Positions 1 to 9,499 of a stretch of DNA of 64,000 nt are shown here, piece by piece. This DNA is from Cryobacterium sp. Y50 (GTDB lineage: Bacteria > Actinomycetota > Actinomycetes > Actinomycetales > Microbacteriaceae). Position 1 is the stretch's first letter. Each line of letters begins with the position of its first letter. The stretch covers positions 36,586 to 100,585 of the forward strand of contig NZ_PJJM01000093.1 of the NCBI RefSeq assembly GCF_002929805.1, given 5' to 3'. Both the position numbers and the translations under genes were made by a program. A model generated the notes under the pieces. The model ran no database searches and was not told where the DNA came from. It was given only the letters and a program-made list of their open reading frames with translations.

Positions 1-75
1 GCTAGTTCACACCGACGCTAGTTCACACCGACGCTAGTTCACACCGACGCTAGTTCACACCGACGCTAGTTCACC
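1..75. repeat. 16-bp tandem repeat overlapping the 3' end of the GuaB3 gene
   Basis: The window opens with four exact copies of GCTAGTTCACACCGAC (1-64), followed by a fifth that diverges after GCTAGTTCAC (65-74). On the minus strand the shared GTGAACTAG encodes the last two residues (Val-Asn) and the stop codon of the GuaB3 gene, so the array looks like an outward duplication of that gene's 3' end. The array may continue beyond the left edge, so the true copy number is unknown. Confidence 0.9.
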
Positions 76-1184
76 CGGTACGGCGCGACAACCACTTCAA
101 CCCGCTGAAATTCTTTGAGATCGGAGTAACCGGTGGTCGCCATCGACCGACGCAGCGCGCCGATCAGGTTGGCGGTGCCGTCGGCGACTGGAGCCGGACC
201 GTACAGGATCTCTTCGAGCGGGGCCACGGTGCCGACCTCGACGCGCTTGCCGCGCGGCAGCTGCGGGTGGTGCGCCTCGGCGCCCCAGTGGAATCCGCCG
301 CCGGGGGCATCCGTTGCCCGAGCGAGCGCAGTGCCGAGCATGACGGCGTCGGCGCCGCAGGCGATCGCCTTGACAATGTCGCCCGACGTGCCGAGGCCAC
401 CGTCGGCGATGACGTGCACATAGCGCCCGCCGGACTCGTCCATGTAGTCGCGGCGCGCTCCGGCGACATCCGCTACGGCGGTGGCCATTGGGGCGTGGAT
501 GCCCAGGGTCGCGCGGGTGGTCGACGCGGCTCCCCCGCCGAAACCGACCAGAACGCCCGCGGCGCCGGTGCGCATGAGGTGCAGGGCCGCCGTGTAGGTG
601 GCTGCGCCGCCGACAATGACGGGAACGTCGAGCTCGTAGATGAACTTCTTGAGGTTGAGCGGTTCCTGGTTCTGCGAGACGTGCTCGGCTGAAACCGTCG
701 TACCGCGAATGACGAACAGGTCGACGCCGGCGGCGACGACGGTTTCGTATAGTTCCTGGGTGCGCTGGGGCGAAAGGGCTCCGGCCACGGTGACTCCGCC
801 GGCGCGAACTTCGGCCAGGCGGGCGGTGACGAGCTCGGGCTGAATCGGGGCGGAGTACATCTCCTGCATGCGCGCGGTCGCCTTATCGGCGGGCAGGCTG
901 CGAATTTCGGCGAGCAGCGGCTCGGGGTTCTCGTGCCGGGTCCACAAGCCCTCAAGGTCGAGCACGCCGACGCCGCCGAGCTGGCCCATCATGATGGCCG
1001 TGGTCGGCGAGACGACGGAGTCCATCGGGGCGGCCAACACCGGAATGGCGAACTGGTAGGCGTCGATGGTCCAGCCGACCGACACGTCTTCCGGGTCGCG
1101 GGTGCGCCGACTGGGCACCACCGCGATGTCGTCGAAGGCGTACACGCGGCGGGCGCGCTTGGAGCGGCCGATCTCGATTTCCAT
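66..1184 (-). CDS. GuaB3 family IMP dehydrogenase-related protein
   Basis: This 372-aa protein has the (beta/alpha)8 fold of IMP dehydrogenase but no CBS domains, as in the actinobacterial GuaB3 family. Visible family segments are the N-terminal FDDIAVVPSRRTRDPEDV, AAPMDSVVSP near residue 50, and glycine-rich phosphate-binding segments such as GGGAAST and ADGGLGTSGDI. The ATG start gives the typical length. It lies directly downstream of guaB on the same strand (92 bp gap), suggesting shared guanine-nucleotide control. The family's reaction is poorly defined, so a plain guaB name is not justified. Its stop codon lies in a tandem repeat. Confidence 0.93.
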   Translation of the reverse strand: MEIEIGRSKRARRVYAFDDIAVVPSRRTRDPEDVSVGWTIDAYQFAIPVLAAPMDSVVSPTTAIMMGQLGGVGVLDLEGLWTRHENPEPLLAEIRSLPADKATARMQEMYSAPIQPELVTARLAEVRAGGVTVAGALSPQRTQELYETVVAAGVDLFVIRGTTVSAEHVSQNQEPLNLKKFIYELDVPVIVGGAATYTAALHLMRTGAAGVLVGFGGGAASTTRATLGIHAPMATAVADVAGARRDYMDESGGRYVHVIADGGLGTSGDIVKAIACGADAVMLGTALARATDAPGGGFHWGAEAHHPQLPRGKRVEVGTVAPLEEILYGPAPVADGTANLIGALRRSMATTGYSDLKEFQRVEVVVAPYRVN

Positions 1185-1276
1185 GGTTCCAGTTTAGAGG
1201 GAGCCACCGACATCCCCTTTTCAAGCGGATGCTCGGCCCCGGCGCAGGCAGACCGCGCTGGGGCCTTGAGGCAGGC

Positions 1277-3016
<1,740 letters not shown>

Positions 3017-4321
3017 GTGCAGCCCACACCTACGGCTCAGAGATACGTTCCCAGGATGCTCGTGATCCTGTTTGTGACCCTTCTCGCAGCTCTCACCATG
3101 GCCACCTTCTCGGGGGGCAGCGCGCACGCCGACGAGGTCGGCACCGAGTTCGATTTCACGATCTCCGGCAACGTGCAGTTCAACGGGGAAGCCCAGGACG
3201 GCGTCGCGATCTCCGTGTCCGGCAATGGTTACGAGGCCGACACAGTGACGGATGCCGATGGCCGGTGGGCCATCGGAGTTCCCGAAAAAAGTACCTACGA
3301 GGTAACCCTCGACGAAGACACCCTTCCGAAGGGTGTCGTCGTCACTAAGGGCGGCAATGTGCTCGAAGCTGACTTCGGGTTGACCGACCGTCGCTCGGTC
3401 AACTTCTTCCTGGGTGAAGGCGTCCGCAACACGGTAAGTTTCTTCGACCAGTTCGTCAACCGGTTCGTCAACGGCCTGAACTTTGGCCTGTTACTCGCCC
3501 TCGCGGCAATTGGCGTGTCGCTGATTTTCGGCACCACGGGTTTGAGCAACTTCGCCCACGCCGAGATGATCACGTTCGGCGCACTGATGACCCTGGTGTT
3601 CTCGGTCTCCTTCGGCCTGCCGATCTGGCTCGCCATTCTGATCGCCATCGTGTTGAGCGGATGCCTCGGCTACGGCCTCGATGCGGTCATCTGGAAACCA
3701 CTGCGCCGCAAGGGCGTCGCAGTGATCCCCCTCATGATCGTGAGCATCGGCCTGTCGCTCGCGCTGCGCTACCTCTACCAGTACTTCTTCGGCGGCAGCA
3801 CGAGCCAGCTTCCCGGAGCGGGAATGACCGACCTCAAGTTCGGTCCGATCTCGTTGTCACCGATCGACATGGCCAGCATGGGCATCAGCATCGTGGTTCT
3901 GCTCGGCGTGGCCTATTTCCTGCTGCGCACTCGTATTGGCAAGGCCACCCGCGCCGTTTCGGACAATCCCAGCCTCGCCTCGGCGAGCGGGATTGACGTC
4001 GATGGAGTGATCCGCATCGTCTGGGTGGTCGGAGCGGCCCTCGCCGGACTCAGCGGGGTGCTCTGGGCGTACTTCCGCCCGGGGGTCAGCTGGGATATGG
4101 GATTCCAGATGCTGCTGCTGGTTTTTGCCGCCGTCACACTGGGTGGCCTCGGAACCGCCTTCGGAGCCCTCATCGGATCAATTGTTGTCGGCCTCTTCGT
4201 CGAGCTGTCGACGTTGTGGATTCCGTCCGACATGAAGTATGTCGGCGCACTTGTCGTTCTGATCCTGGTCTTGCTGTTTCGCCCGCAAGGCATTCTGGGT
4301 CGTAAAGAGAGAATTGGTTAG
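3017..4321 (+). CDS. livH: Branched-chain amino acid ABC transporter permease (LivH-type) with secreted N-terminal beta domain
   Basis: This 434-aa protein begins with a signal peptide (hydrophobic core about 14-31, AHA-D cleavage site near 38). About 80 residues follow that resemble a carboxypeptidase-regulatory/CNA-B-like beta-sandwich (ISGNVQFNG...DGVAISVSGNGY...TVTDADGRWAIGVPE). The multi-spanning LivH permease then starts near residue 140 (NGLNFGLLLALAAIGVSLIFG). LivH proteins are normally about 290 aa, so the N-terminal part is an extra extracytoplasmic module. The GTG start has GGAGGT only 3 bp upstream; ATG 3056 is an alternative that shortens the signal peptide. It leads a livHMGF operon. 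Confidence 0.93.
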   Translation: MQPTPTAQRYVPRMLVILFVTLLAALTMATFSGGSAHADEVGTEFDFTISGNVQFNGEAQDGVAISVSGNGYEADTVTDADGRWAIGVPEKSTYEVTLDEDTLPKGVVVTKGGNVLEADFGLTDRRSVNFFLGEGVRNTVSFFDQFVNRFVNGLNFGLLLALAAIGVSLIFGTTGLSNFAHAEMITFGALMTLVFSVSFGLPIWLAILIAIVLSGCLGYGLDAVIWKPLRRKGVAVIPLMIVSIGLSLALRYLYQYFFGGSTSQLPGAGMTDLKFGPISLSPIDMASMGISIVVLLGVAYFLLRTRIGKATRAVSDNPSLASASGIDVDGVIRIVWVVGAALAGLSGVLWAYFRPGVSWDMGFQMLLLVFAAVTLGGLGTAFGALIGSIVVGLFVELSTLWIPSDMKYVGALVVLILVLLFRPQGILGRKERIG

Positions 4322-4329
4322 GGGTTCAC

Positions 4330-5310
4330 ATGGACTGGGGAGCAATCTTTGGCAACGCAGCCGTCGAGCTGATTAGCCCGACCACTGCCGCTTACGCACT
4401 CGCCGCCCTCGGGCTCGCTGTGCACTTCGGCTACACCGGCCTGCTGAACTTCGGCCAAGCCGGCTTCATGGCCCTCGGCGCCTATGGCTACGCCATTTCC
4501 ATCCTGACCTTCGGTTTTCCAGTCTGGGGTGCCTTTTTGGTGGGGGTGGGAGCATCCGTTATTTTCGCCTTGATTTTGGGTATTCCCACGCTGCGATTAC
4601 GCGCTGACTACCTCGCGATTGTCACGATTGCCGCTGCCGAGATTGTGCGGCTGCTGTTCACGACGAACACCTTCGCCTCTGTGACCGGTTCGGCCAACGG
4701 CCTGAGCGGTTACAAGAACGAGTTCGCGGCGCTGAACCCGCTCGCCGAGGGAAGCTACGGGTTCGGTCCGTTTGAGAACAACGCCTACGACACGTGGCTG
4801 CGCATCGTCGCCTGGTCGATCGTGATTCTCGCGGCGCTGTTCGTCTGGCAGATCATGCGCAGCCCGTGGGGCCGAGTGATCAAGGGCATCCGCGAAGACG
4901 AAGACGCCGTGCGTGCGCTCGGCAAGAATGTCTACGCCTACAAAATGCAGTCGCTCATTTTCGGTGGCGTGCTCGGCACCATCGCCGGCATGATCTTCGC
5001 CCTGCCGCGAGCGGTCGTGCCGTCGAACTATCAGACAACGCTGACCTTTTTCATCTACGCCATTCTGCTGCTCGGCGGTGCTGCAACGGTGCTCGGCCCG
5101 ATCATCGGTTCAATGATCTTCTGGGTGCTGCTATCGTTCTTCTCCGGCTTCATCGCCCGGGCCGTTGAGGCTGGCTGGCTGCCGTTCATGACATCGATTC
5201 AGGGCGGGCAGCTGCGCTTCATCCTGGTGGGAGTGGCGATTATGTTGATCGTGATCTTTAGACCGCAAGGCATCTTCGGCAATAAGAAGGAGTTGGCTTT
5301 TGTCCGATAA
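4330..5310 (+). CDS. livM: Branched-chain amino acid ABC transporter permease (LivM-type)
   Basis: This is the second membrane subunit of the Liv-type importer (326 aa, multiple hydrophobic helices). The family signature GYTGLLNFGQAGFMALGAYG sits near the N-terminus (about residues 35-54), and the cytoplasmic coupling segment GIREDEDAVRALGKN is at about 190-205. The ATG follows livH by 8 bp, and its 3' end overlaps livG by 11 bp, indicating one tight operon. Confidence 0.96.
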   Translation: MDWGAIFGNAAVELISPTTAAYALAALGLAVHFGYTGLLNFGQAGFMALGAYGYAISILTFGFPVWGAFLVGVGASVIFALILGIPTLRLRADYLAIVTIAAAEIVRLLFTTNTFASVTGSANGLSGYKNEFAALNPLAEGSYGFGPFENNAYDTWLRIVAWSIVILAALFVWQIMRSPWGRVIKGIREDEDAVRALGKNVYAYKMQSLIFGGVLGTIAGMIFALPRAVVPSNYQTTLTFFIYAILLLGGAATVLGPIIGSMIFWVLLSFFSGFIARAVEAGWLPFMTSIQGGQLRFILVGVAIMLIVIFRPQGIFGNKKELAFVR

Positions 5311-6250
5311 CGCTGTGTCGGCTGCTCCGCTCGAGCCGCCCGTTCCGACCCAGAAGCCGATCAAGACGACCGGCCTGCACATCGGCGAGGCCGAACCGGG
5401 TTGCCGCAAGGTCGACCCGATTCTCATCGCCGACGGCGTGCGTCGCACCTTCGGCGGCTTGACCGCGGTCGATGTCGACCACGTCGAAGTTCCGCGCGGC
5501 GCCATTACCGCTCTGATCGGCCCCAACGGTGCCGGCAAGACCACCCTGTTCAACCTGCTGACCGGTTTCGACAAGCCCGACGCCGGCAAGTGGACCTTTG
5601 ACGGCCGTTCCCTCGCCGGAGTTCCCGCCTACCGGGTCGCCCGCATGGGCCAGATTCGCACATTCCAGCTCACCAAGGCCCTAGGGCTGCTGACCGTCAT
5701 GGACAACATGCTGCTCGGTGCCAAGGGCCAGACCGGCGAGAACATGTTCCGCGCCCTGATGCCGTTTCTCTGGCGAAACCAGGAAGAAGAGAACCGGGCC
5801 AAAGCACTCGACCTGCTCACCCGGTTCAAGCTCGATACCAAGAAGGACGACTACGCGGCGAGTCTCTCCGGCGGGCAGCGCAAGCTGCTCGAAATGGCGC
5901 GGGCACTGATGAGCGACCCGACCCTGGTGATGCTCGATGAGCCGATGGCCGGGGTCAACCCGGCGCTGACGCAATCGCTGCTAGACCATATTTTGAACCT
6001 CAAGTCCGAGGGCATGACCGTTCTGTTCGTGGAACACGATATGCACATGGTGCGGCACATAGCCGACTGGGTCATCGTGATGGCCGAGGGCCACGTGGTC
6101 GCCGAGGGCGACCCGCACGAGGTCATGAGAAACCCAGCCGTGATTGACGCCTATCTCGGACAGCACCACGACGAGGACCTCGGCGAAGACCAGAGCGCCG
6201 AAGCCGAGAACGTGTCAGCCATAAAGGAGTTGCTCGATGACGAACGCTAA
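5300..6250 (+). CDS. livG: Branched-chain amino acid ABC transporter ATP-binding protein (LivG-type)
   Basis: One of two nucleotide-binding subunits powering the importer (316 aa). It shows Walker A GPNGAGKTTLFNLLTG, the ABC signature SLSGGQRKLLEMARAL and Walker B LVMLDEPMAG, followed by the family's HDMHMVRHIADWVIVM segment. A TTG start at 5300 with AAGGAG 7 bp upstream is the only well-placed site; it lies inside the end of livM. Compared with usual LivG (about 255 aa) it has an N-terminal extension of roughly 35 residues and an acidic C-terminal tail (EDLGEDQSAEAENVS) of unknown role. Confidence 0.95.
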   Translation: MSDNAVSAAPLEPPVPTQKPIKTTGLHIGEAEPGCRKVDPILIADGVRRTFGGLTAVDVDHVEVPRGAITALIGPNGAGKTTLFNLLTGFDKPDAGKWTFDGRSLAGVPAYRVARMGQIRTFQLTKALGLLTVMDNMLLGAKGQTGENMFRALMPFLWRNQEEENRAKALDLLTRFKLDTKKDDYAASLSGGQRKLLEMARALMSDPTLVMLDEPMAGVNPALTQSLLDHILNLKSEGMTVLFVEHDMHMVRHIADWVIVMAEGHVVAEGDPHEVMRNPAVIDAYLGQHHDEDLGEDQSAEAENVSAIKELLDDER

Positions 6251-7004
6251 TCCGCTGGCCCCGCCGGCACTGGCCGAGACCCGGGAAGCGGTCGTCGAAG
6301 TCAAGAATGTCACGGCCGGGTATGTGACCGGAGTGAACATTCTCAACTCCTGCTCGCTCACCGCCTACGACGGCGAACTGATCGGCATCATCGGCCCGAA
6401 CGGTGCCGGCAAGTCCACGCTACTCAAGTCGATCTTTGGCCTGGTCAAGGTGCGCGAGGGCGAAATTATGCTCCGCGGCAACAACATCACCAACCTCAAG
6501 GCCAACAAGCTGGTCGCGCAAGGTGTCGGTTTTGTACCGCAAAACAACAATGTTTTTCCTACGCTGACCATTCGTGAAAACCTCGAGATGGGTATTTTTC
6601 TGAAGCCCAAGGGACTGGTCGAGCGGCTCGAATTCGTCACCGAGATCTTTCCCGAGCTCGGTAAGCGGATGTCTCAACGCGCTGGGTCGCTCTCGGGCGG
6701 CGAACGGCAAATGGTCGCTATGAGCCGCGCTCTTATGATGGGACCGCACGTGCTGCTCCTGGACGAGCCGAGCGCCGGGCTTTCCCCTGTACGCCAGGAC
6801 GAAGCCTTTCTGCGAGTGAAGGAGATCAATAAGGCCGGAGTGACCACGATCATGGTCGAGCAGAACGCCCGCCGCTGCCTACAGATCTGCGACCGCGGCT
6901 ATGTGCTCGACCAGGGCCGCGATGCCTACACCGGCACCGGACGTGAGCTTTTGAACGACCCCAAGGTGATCGGTTTGTACCTCGGCACCCTCGGGCAGGA
7001 TTAG
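6237..7004 (+). CDS. livF: Branched-chain amino acid ABC transporter ATP-binding protein (LivF-type)
   Basis: This is the second ATPase of the importer (255 aa, standard length apart from a short N-terminal lead). Walker A is GPNGAGKSTLLKSIFG, the signature is SLSGGERQMVAMSRAL, and Walker B is VLLLDEPSAGLSP. The Q-loop region FVPQNNNVFPTLTIREN is LivF-like. The ATG overlaps the end of livG by 14 bp. Transcription ends at a pair of strong hairpins at 7032-7098. Confidence 0.96.
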   Translation: MTNANPLAPPALAETREAVVEVKNVTAGYVTGVNILNSCSLTAYDGELIGIIGPNGAGKSTLLKSIFGLVKVREGEIMLRGNNITNLKANKLVAQGVGFVPQNNNVFPTLTIRENLEMGIFLKPKGLVERLEFVTEIFPELGKRMSQRAGSLSGGERQMVAMSRALMMGPHVLLLDEPSAGLSPVRQDEAFLRVKEINKAGVTTIMVEQNARRCLQICDRGYVLDQGRDAYTGTGRELLNDPKVIGLYLGTLGQD

Positions 7005-7031
7005 CAGCGAAACTCCCCACACCAGCCAGCA

Positions 7032-7098
7032 GCGGCGTTCGAGACAGTCTCGGGCGCCGCTTCGGTGTGCGGGCTACGGATGTTCGTAGCCCGCACAC
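7032..7098. terminator. Two adjacent hairpins downstream of livF
   Basis: Hairpin 1 (7032-7060) has outer arms GCGGCG / CGCCGC and inner arms CGAGA / TCTCG. Hairpin 2 (7065-7098) is a perfect 14-bp stem, GTGTGCGGGCTACG pairing with its exact complement around a 6-nt loop. They begin 27 bp after the livF stop with no long T-tract, so they resemble U-less actinobacterial terminators or mRNA 3' end protectors. No gene is seen in 7005-7289. Confidence 0.7.
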
Positions 7099-7241
7099 TG
7101 AGAACCCCCGCCGGTCGAGGAGTGGGCACGCTTTTTGCCCGCGGCTCGAGACCCGCGCGCCAGGGCTCGAGCCGCTCACCCAGCTCGCTCCCGCCGAATT
7201 GAGCCTGTCGAAATTTCGACCAGCGCACTAAACGGACACGC

Positions 7242-7273
7242 AAAAGGGCTCCGGCCGTAGCCGGAACCCTTTT
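7242..7273 (-). terminator. Terminator between livF and the facing binding-protein gene
   Basis: The segment reads AAAAGGGCTCCGGC, a CGTA loop, then GCCGGAACCCTTTT: a 14-bp stem with one mismatch, flanked by A and T runs. It lies 17 bp after the stop codon of the leftward binding-protein gene and can serve either strand because the genes converge. Confidence 0.85.
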
Positions 7274-7289
7274 GAAAGAACTGGTGTGA

Positions 7290-8591
7290 CTAGTTGATAC
7301 GGGAGTAGGTGTTGTCGGAGTTGTATTCGTACAGTCCGATGGTTGCCTCGGTCGGATCGCCATTCTCGTCGAACGTGATGGGACCGGAGAAACCGTCGAA
7401 GTCGATCTGCTCCCCCGCGGCCAACGCCTCGGCCGCCGCGGCGAAGTCGGTGACGGTGGTGCCGTCGCCGGTTCCGCCTGAGATCTGTCGCAGGTAGCTG
7501 GCAATCGACTCGCCCGCGACGTCGTTACCCGCGTACGCGGCGAGCGCGATGAGCATGACGGCGTCGTAGGACTCGGCCGCATAGCTGTAGTCGGTCAGCG
7601 ACGAGTCGACCTCGAGCAGGCGCTCAGTGAAATCACCAAGGGTAGCTGTGTCCAGGCCAGGCAGGGTGCCCTTGGAACCGGTGATGAGATCGGCTGGGAA
7701 GTCGGCGCTATAGTCCTTCAGATTGCCGTCAACGAAGTAGAGCTTGTCACCAGCGAAACCACCGGCGACGAGGTCGGGCACGATGACCTTGGACTGGTCG
7801 AAGGTGATCAGAGCGATGGCGTCGGGCGCCTCAGCGGTGACCTCGGCAATCTGCGAGGCGAAGTTGGACTCGCCCTCGTTGAAGAGCGACTCGGCAACGA
7901 TTTCTCCCCCGGCGGCTTCAAACGACTCACGAACGGCCTTCGCCAGGCCGGTACCGTAGGCATCGTTGAGCACGATGAGTCCGAGGGTGGCGTTGCCGTC
8001 ATCGGCGATCTGGGTACCGAGCACGTCACCCTGCAGCAGGTCAGAAGGCGCGGTGCGCCAGTACAAACCGTTGTCGGCGTAGGTCGAGAAGTCCGGCGAG
8101 GTGTTGGCCGGTGAGAACTGTACGACGCCGGCGCCGGTGATCTGGTCGATCACGGTTTTGGAGACGCCAGAGGAAGCCGCACCGACGATGGCCGTGACGT
8201 CCTGCGAGAGGAGGTCGGTCACCGATACGGTAGCGGTGTCGGTCGTAGTGTCGCCCGAGTCGCGGAAGATTGCTTCAACGTTGATGCCAAGGTCGGCTTC
8301 GTTGATGTCGTTCACGGCGAGCTGAACTCCGGCTTCTTCAGGCGGGCCGAGGAACGCCAGTCCACCACTCTGCGGAAGGACCGTACCGATCTTCAAGGTC
8401 AGGTCGCGGTCACCAGCCTCAACAGTATTGAAGTCTGCGGCATCCGCCGACGGCGCCGCAGAATTATTGGACTCAGTGGCAGCGCCATTGCTGCAGCCGG
8501 TGAGCAGAAGTGCGCTCACGCCAACGAGCGCGACACCGGTAACGAGGGTACGAACGGAGCGGGAGGCTGAGGCCTTCGCGAATACGCTCAT
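7290..8591 (-). CDS. Branched-chain amino acid ABC transporter substrate-binding lipoprotein (LivJ/LivK-type)
   Basis: This 433-aa protein starts with a lipoprotein signal peptide (VALVGVSALLLTGC; acylated Cys33) and continues with a periplasmic-binding fold of the Leu/Ile/Val family: LTLKIGTVLPQSGGLAFLGPPEEAGVQLAVNDIN, then AIVGAASSGVSKTV and later ESYDAVMLIALAAY. It captures substrate outside the membrane for LivHMGF. It is convergent with that operon rather than in it, so its expression can be set separately. Substrate is not determined from sequence; amides or peptides are possible. Confidence 0.93.
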   Translation of the reverse strand: MSVFAKASASRSVRTLVTGVALVGVSALLLTGCSNGAATESNNSAAPSADAADFNTVEAGDRDLTLKIGTVLPQSGGLAFLGPPEEAGVQLAVNDINEADLGINVEAIFRDSGDTTTDTATVSVTDLLSQDVTAIVGAASSGVSKTVIDQITGAGVVQFSPANTSPDFSTYADNGLYWRTAPSDLLQGDVLGTQIADDGNATLGLIVLNDAYGTGLAKAVRESFEAAGGEIVAESLFNEGESNFASQIAEVTAEAPDAIALITFDQSKVIVPDLVAGGFAGDKLYFVDGNLKDYSADFPADLITGSKGTLPGLDTATLGDFTERLLEVDSSLTDYSYAAESYDAVMLIALAAYAGNDVAGESIASYLRQISGGTGDGTTVTDFAAAAEALAAGEQIDFDGFSGPITFDENGDPTEATIGLYEYNSDNTYSRIN

Positions 8592-8648
8592 GTTGCTCCT
8601 TGATAGGTATAAAAGAGGTGAATCTGGTCAGCCGATTGACTGCCGTGG

Positions 8649-8696
8649 TGACAGATTAGGCAATCAAGCGCACGGAAACCTACCCGTGCGTGTCAC
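8649..8696. promoter_or_regulatory. Nested inverted repeats upstream of the Liv binding-protein gene
   Basis: Outer arms GTGACA (8649-8654) / TGTCAC (8691-8696) enclose inner arms CGCACGG (8669-8675) / CCGTGCG (8684-8690). The structure sits between the stop of the upstream lipoprotein gene (8720) and the start of the binding-protein gene (8591). It may terminate the former or act as an operator for the latter; the sequence does not decide. Confidence 0.45.
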
Positions 8697-8719
8697 AACC
8701 GGGTAAAGCGACCAAATCG

Positions 8720-9427
8720 TTACGAACGGCGACCGGTCACACCCTGATAATCAATGATTTGCTCCTGACCCAGCGCGTACACGCATTCGCCCCAGGAGAG
8801 GCAGACGGCCGTTCCCGAAATCACCTGCGGCCAGCCGGCATCGAGTGATGCGCCGCCGTCGTCCCCGGTGATCACAGCGGCCAGGGCAGCCGTGATCAGG
8901 CCGTCGTAGGCCTCCGCAGCGCCAGCGGTAGAGTTCAGTCCAGGGTCGGCGGTCTTCAGCCGCGCGGTGAACGCCTCATCAGCAGCGAGCGGGGTTCCCC
9001 CGTTGGCGAAGTCGCTCAGGGCGACGAGAATGGCGCTGCCAACGGATGCTGCGGCATCCGCTGGCAGCGCCGTCGTCGCGTCCCACAAGACCAGGTCAAC
9101 GCCGCGGGCGGCGAGGTCGGCGTAGGCGGCGGCGAGGTCACCGGCCGAGTTGCGATGCACGAGTTGGATCGGCTGCGTCGGCGTCGCCTGCTCGGCCAGG
9201 ATGTCACGCAGGGCAAGCTCGGTGCCGGCCACCTGAGCTGCACCGCTCGCGGCACTGTCGCCGGTGGTGGGGAAAAGGGTGCCGATGCTCAGCGTTCCGT
9301 CACCGCTCGGAGCAGCCGTGACGACCGGGGTCGGGGTGGTGCTCGGCGTGGCTGGCGGTGTGCTGGTGCAGCCGGTGAGGGCCAGAGCGCCGAGCAGAAC
9401 GACGACGGTGAGCGTGCGACGGGGCAT
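8720..9427 (-). CDS. Short lipoprotein resembling a Liv-type substrate-binding protein
   Basis: This 235-aa protein has a lipobox (VVLLGALALTGC), a Thr/Pro-rich linker (residues 22-42), then SGDGTLSIGTLFPTTGDSA...AQVAGTELALRDI, which parallels the start of the Liv binding protein encoded next to it. It also has AEAYDGLITAALAAV near residue 180, parallel to the neighbour's ESYDAVMLIALAAY. Normal family members are about 380-430 aa, so roughly half of the two-lobed fold is missing, yet the frame is open and ends cleanly. It may be a reduced paralogue or sensor subunit. I cannot assign a substrate. Confidence 0.75.
   Translation of the reverse strand: MPRRTLTVVVLLGALALTGCTSTPPATPSTTPTPVVTAAPSGDGTLSIGTLFPTTGDSAASGAAQVAGTELALRDILAEQATPTQPIQLVHRNSAGDLAAAYADLAARGVDLVLWDATTALPADAAASVGSAILVALSDFANGGTPLAADEAFTARLKTADPGLNSTAGAAEAYDGLITAALAAVITGDDGGASLDAGWPQVISGTAVCLSWGECVYALGQEQIIDYQGVTGRRS
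9041..9062. repeat. Inverted pair of the iterated ARCGGATGC motif
   Basis: AACGGATGC (9041-9049) and GCATCCGCT (9054-9062) are separated by 4 bp, giving a CGGATGC / GCATCCG hairpin inside the short lipoprotein gene. It is one of three close inverted pairs of a 9-mer found about 31 times in the window. Confidence 0.75.
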
Positions 9428-9499
9428 CTACAATCCTTTGGTACGAGCTGGGTGACGTATCGGTTCAGCGTATCGGCTGGCCGAACGGGTGTGCGGGCG

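Noticed and set aside
7207-7220. GTCGAAATTTCGAC palindrome next to GAGCCT
   Set aside because: It resembles the short TTCGACAGGCTCA-type sequences often seen in intergenic DNA of these bacteria; a single copy here supports no specific role.
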